A stretch of 8,910 nt of DNA from Caldilineaceae bacterium (lineage in GTDB: Bacteria; Chloroflexota; Anaerolineae; Caldilineales; Caldilineaceae): positions 1-8,910 of the forward strand of contig JAPKMV010000099.1 in assembly GCA_026645635.1 (NCBI GenBank), written 5' to 3'. The notes under the pieces are model-generated. The model ran no database searches and was not told where the DNA came from. It was given only the letters and a program-made list of their open reading frames with translations. How positions within the stretch are numbered: the first letter of the stretch is position 1; each line of letters opens with the position of its first letter. Position numbers and translations under genes: made by a program. This document shows positions 8,357 to 8,910 of this stretch, in pieces.

Positions 8357-8605
8357 TTACACAAGAGGTTTGACACGACGGAATTCTTTCGTCTCCCACA
8401 TCGCCAGCAACTCATCTTGGTGCATTTCTGCCCATTCTTCCACCAACCCACGGACTCGCGCTGGCAGCGTTCCGGCATAGACATTCAATGTGATGATGTC
8501 CATCGACGCACGAAAGTCATTGTACCGCACATGAAAATGCGGCGGATTGTGCTCGTCGAAGTACATCGCAATCGTAATGCCGAGGAATCTGGATATTTCA
8601 GGCAT
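8357..8605 (-). CDS. DUF4160 domain protein
   Basis: Small soluble protein of 82 residues that spans the whole DUF4160 family: MPEISRFLGITIAMYFDEHNPPHFHVRY (1-28), a middle strand pair (ASMDIITLNVYAGTLP), then RGLVEEWAEMHQDELLAMWE and a short KPLV tail. The HNPPHFH motif is the family hallmark. The biochemical role is unknown. ATG 8605 is chosen because it starts exactly at the family N-terminus. A longer open frame back to 8836 only reads the Uma2 gene in the wrong phase. The start overlaps the 3' end of the Uma2-family gene by 8 bp, and there is no strong ribosome site, so translational coupling is likely. The DUF2442 gene follows after 12 bp. Confidence 0.88.
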   Translation of the reverse strand: MPEISRFLGITIAMYFDEHNPPHFHVRYNDFRASMDIITLNVYAGTLPARVRGLVEEWAEMHQDELLAMWETKEFRRVKPLV

Positions 8606-8910
8606 TGCAGTTAAGTTGCCCAACGAACGCACCATGTTCCGGCGTTTGCACCCCTTCTTGCACGGCCGCCAGCACCTCTGCCAGCTTGCCGGTGAGCATC
8701 GATTCCACGGGCAAGCGCAGCCCTGGAAAGACCCGGCTGGCATAGACACCCTGCGCATCGGGCGTCTGCGCCACGTAGCGCCCCTCTTCCAGCACAAACC
8801 AGTCGATGGCCTGGTCGTAAAGCCGCCAGACGACATATTCCTGCACCCCGGCGCGGCGATAGATGTGCAGCTTGGCGTGCAGGTCGTAGGAGACGCTGCT
8901 GCCGGCGATC
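8598..8910 (-). CDS. Uma2-family endonuclease-fold protein, C-terminal part (cut by window edge)
   Basis: Open frame running off the window end; the last 103 residues are visible. The sequence AGSSVSYDLHAKLHIYRRAG, followed by VQEYVVWRLYDQAIDWFVLEEGRYV and SRVFPGLRLPVESML, matches the C-terminal half of the Uma2 family (PD-(D/E)XK nuclease fold), including the KLxxYxxxGVxEY helix-strand region. A GTG at 8846 is internal to the conserved block and is not the start. The tail LAEVLAAVQEGVQTPEHGAFVGQL resembles that of Uma2 proteins in filamentous phototroph-like and other large-genome bacteria. Its biological role is unknown. It overlaps the DUF4160 gene by 8 bp and heads the minus-strand run seen here. 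Confidence 0.85.
   Translation of the reverse strand, partial: IAGSSVSYDLHAKLHIYRRAGVQEYVVWRLYDQAIDWFVLEEGRYVAQTPDAQGVYASRVFPGLRLPVESMLTGKLAEVLAAVQEGVQTPEHGAFVGQLNCNA

Noticed and set aside
8606..8836. N-terminal extension of the DUF4160 protein
   Set aside because: This stretch is the Uma2-family gene read out of phase; the DUF4160 family begins at MPEISRF.

Overview
The window is GC-rich with strong G/C third-position bias. It looks like a free-living, GC-rich environmental bacterium, most likely a Chloroflexota (Anaerolineae/Caldilinea-like) member. That placement is inference from gene style: a ribbon-helix-helix protein with a PGEYVAI-type tail next to a retropepsin-like gene, a Uma2-DUF4160-DUF2442 cluster, and a multi-PAS hybrid kinase. 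No phylogeny was run.

The plus-strand half (1-3445) opens with a 37-bp tandem palindromic repeat. It is followed by asnS (112-1455, asparaginyl-tRNA synthetase) and a 125-bp intergenic element made of inverted arrays of a 7-bp unit (1462-1586). Next comes a MraY/WecA-family membrane sugar-phosphate transferase (1622-2698) with two conserved acidic positions replaced by Ser. An extended -10 promoter precedes a small two-gene operon: a ribbon-helix-helix protein (2786-3214) overlapping, through GTGA, a broken retropepsin-like gene (3211-3445) that has lost its catalytic DTG-containing segment.

The minus-strand half (8910 down to 3524) reads as one tightly packed run of five genes. They are a Uma2-family nuclease-fold protein (cut by the window edge), a DUF4160 protein (8-bp overlap), a DUF2442 protein (12-bp gap), a UroD/corrinoid-methyltransferase-family protein (ATGA overlap) and a 1165-residue hybrid sensor histidine kinase (22-bp gap). 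The two halves converge on a 78-bp spacer with no clear terminator.

Functionally the window mixes housekeeping genes (asnS, the lipid-linked sugar transferase), signalling (the hybrid kinase, which has no phosphotransfer domain of its own) and small accessory modules of the kind often found in mobile or selfish contexts. The observations most worth following are the pseudogenised protease beside an intact partner, the altered active site of the MraY/WecA homolog, the nested hairpin element between asnS and that homolog, the 37-bp palindromic repeats, and the unusual linkage of a Uma2/DUF4160/DUF2442 cassette to a UroD-type enzyme and a kinase.
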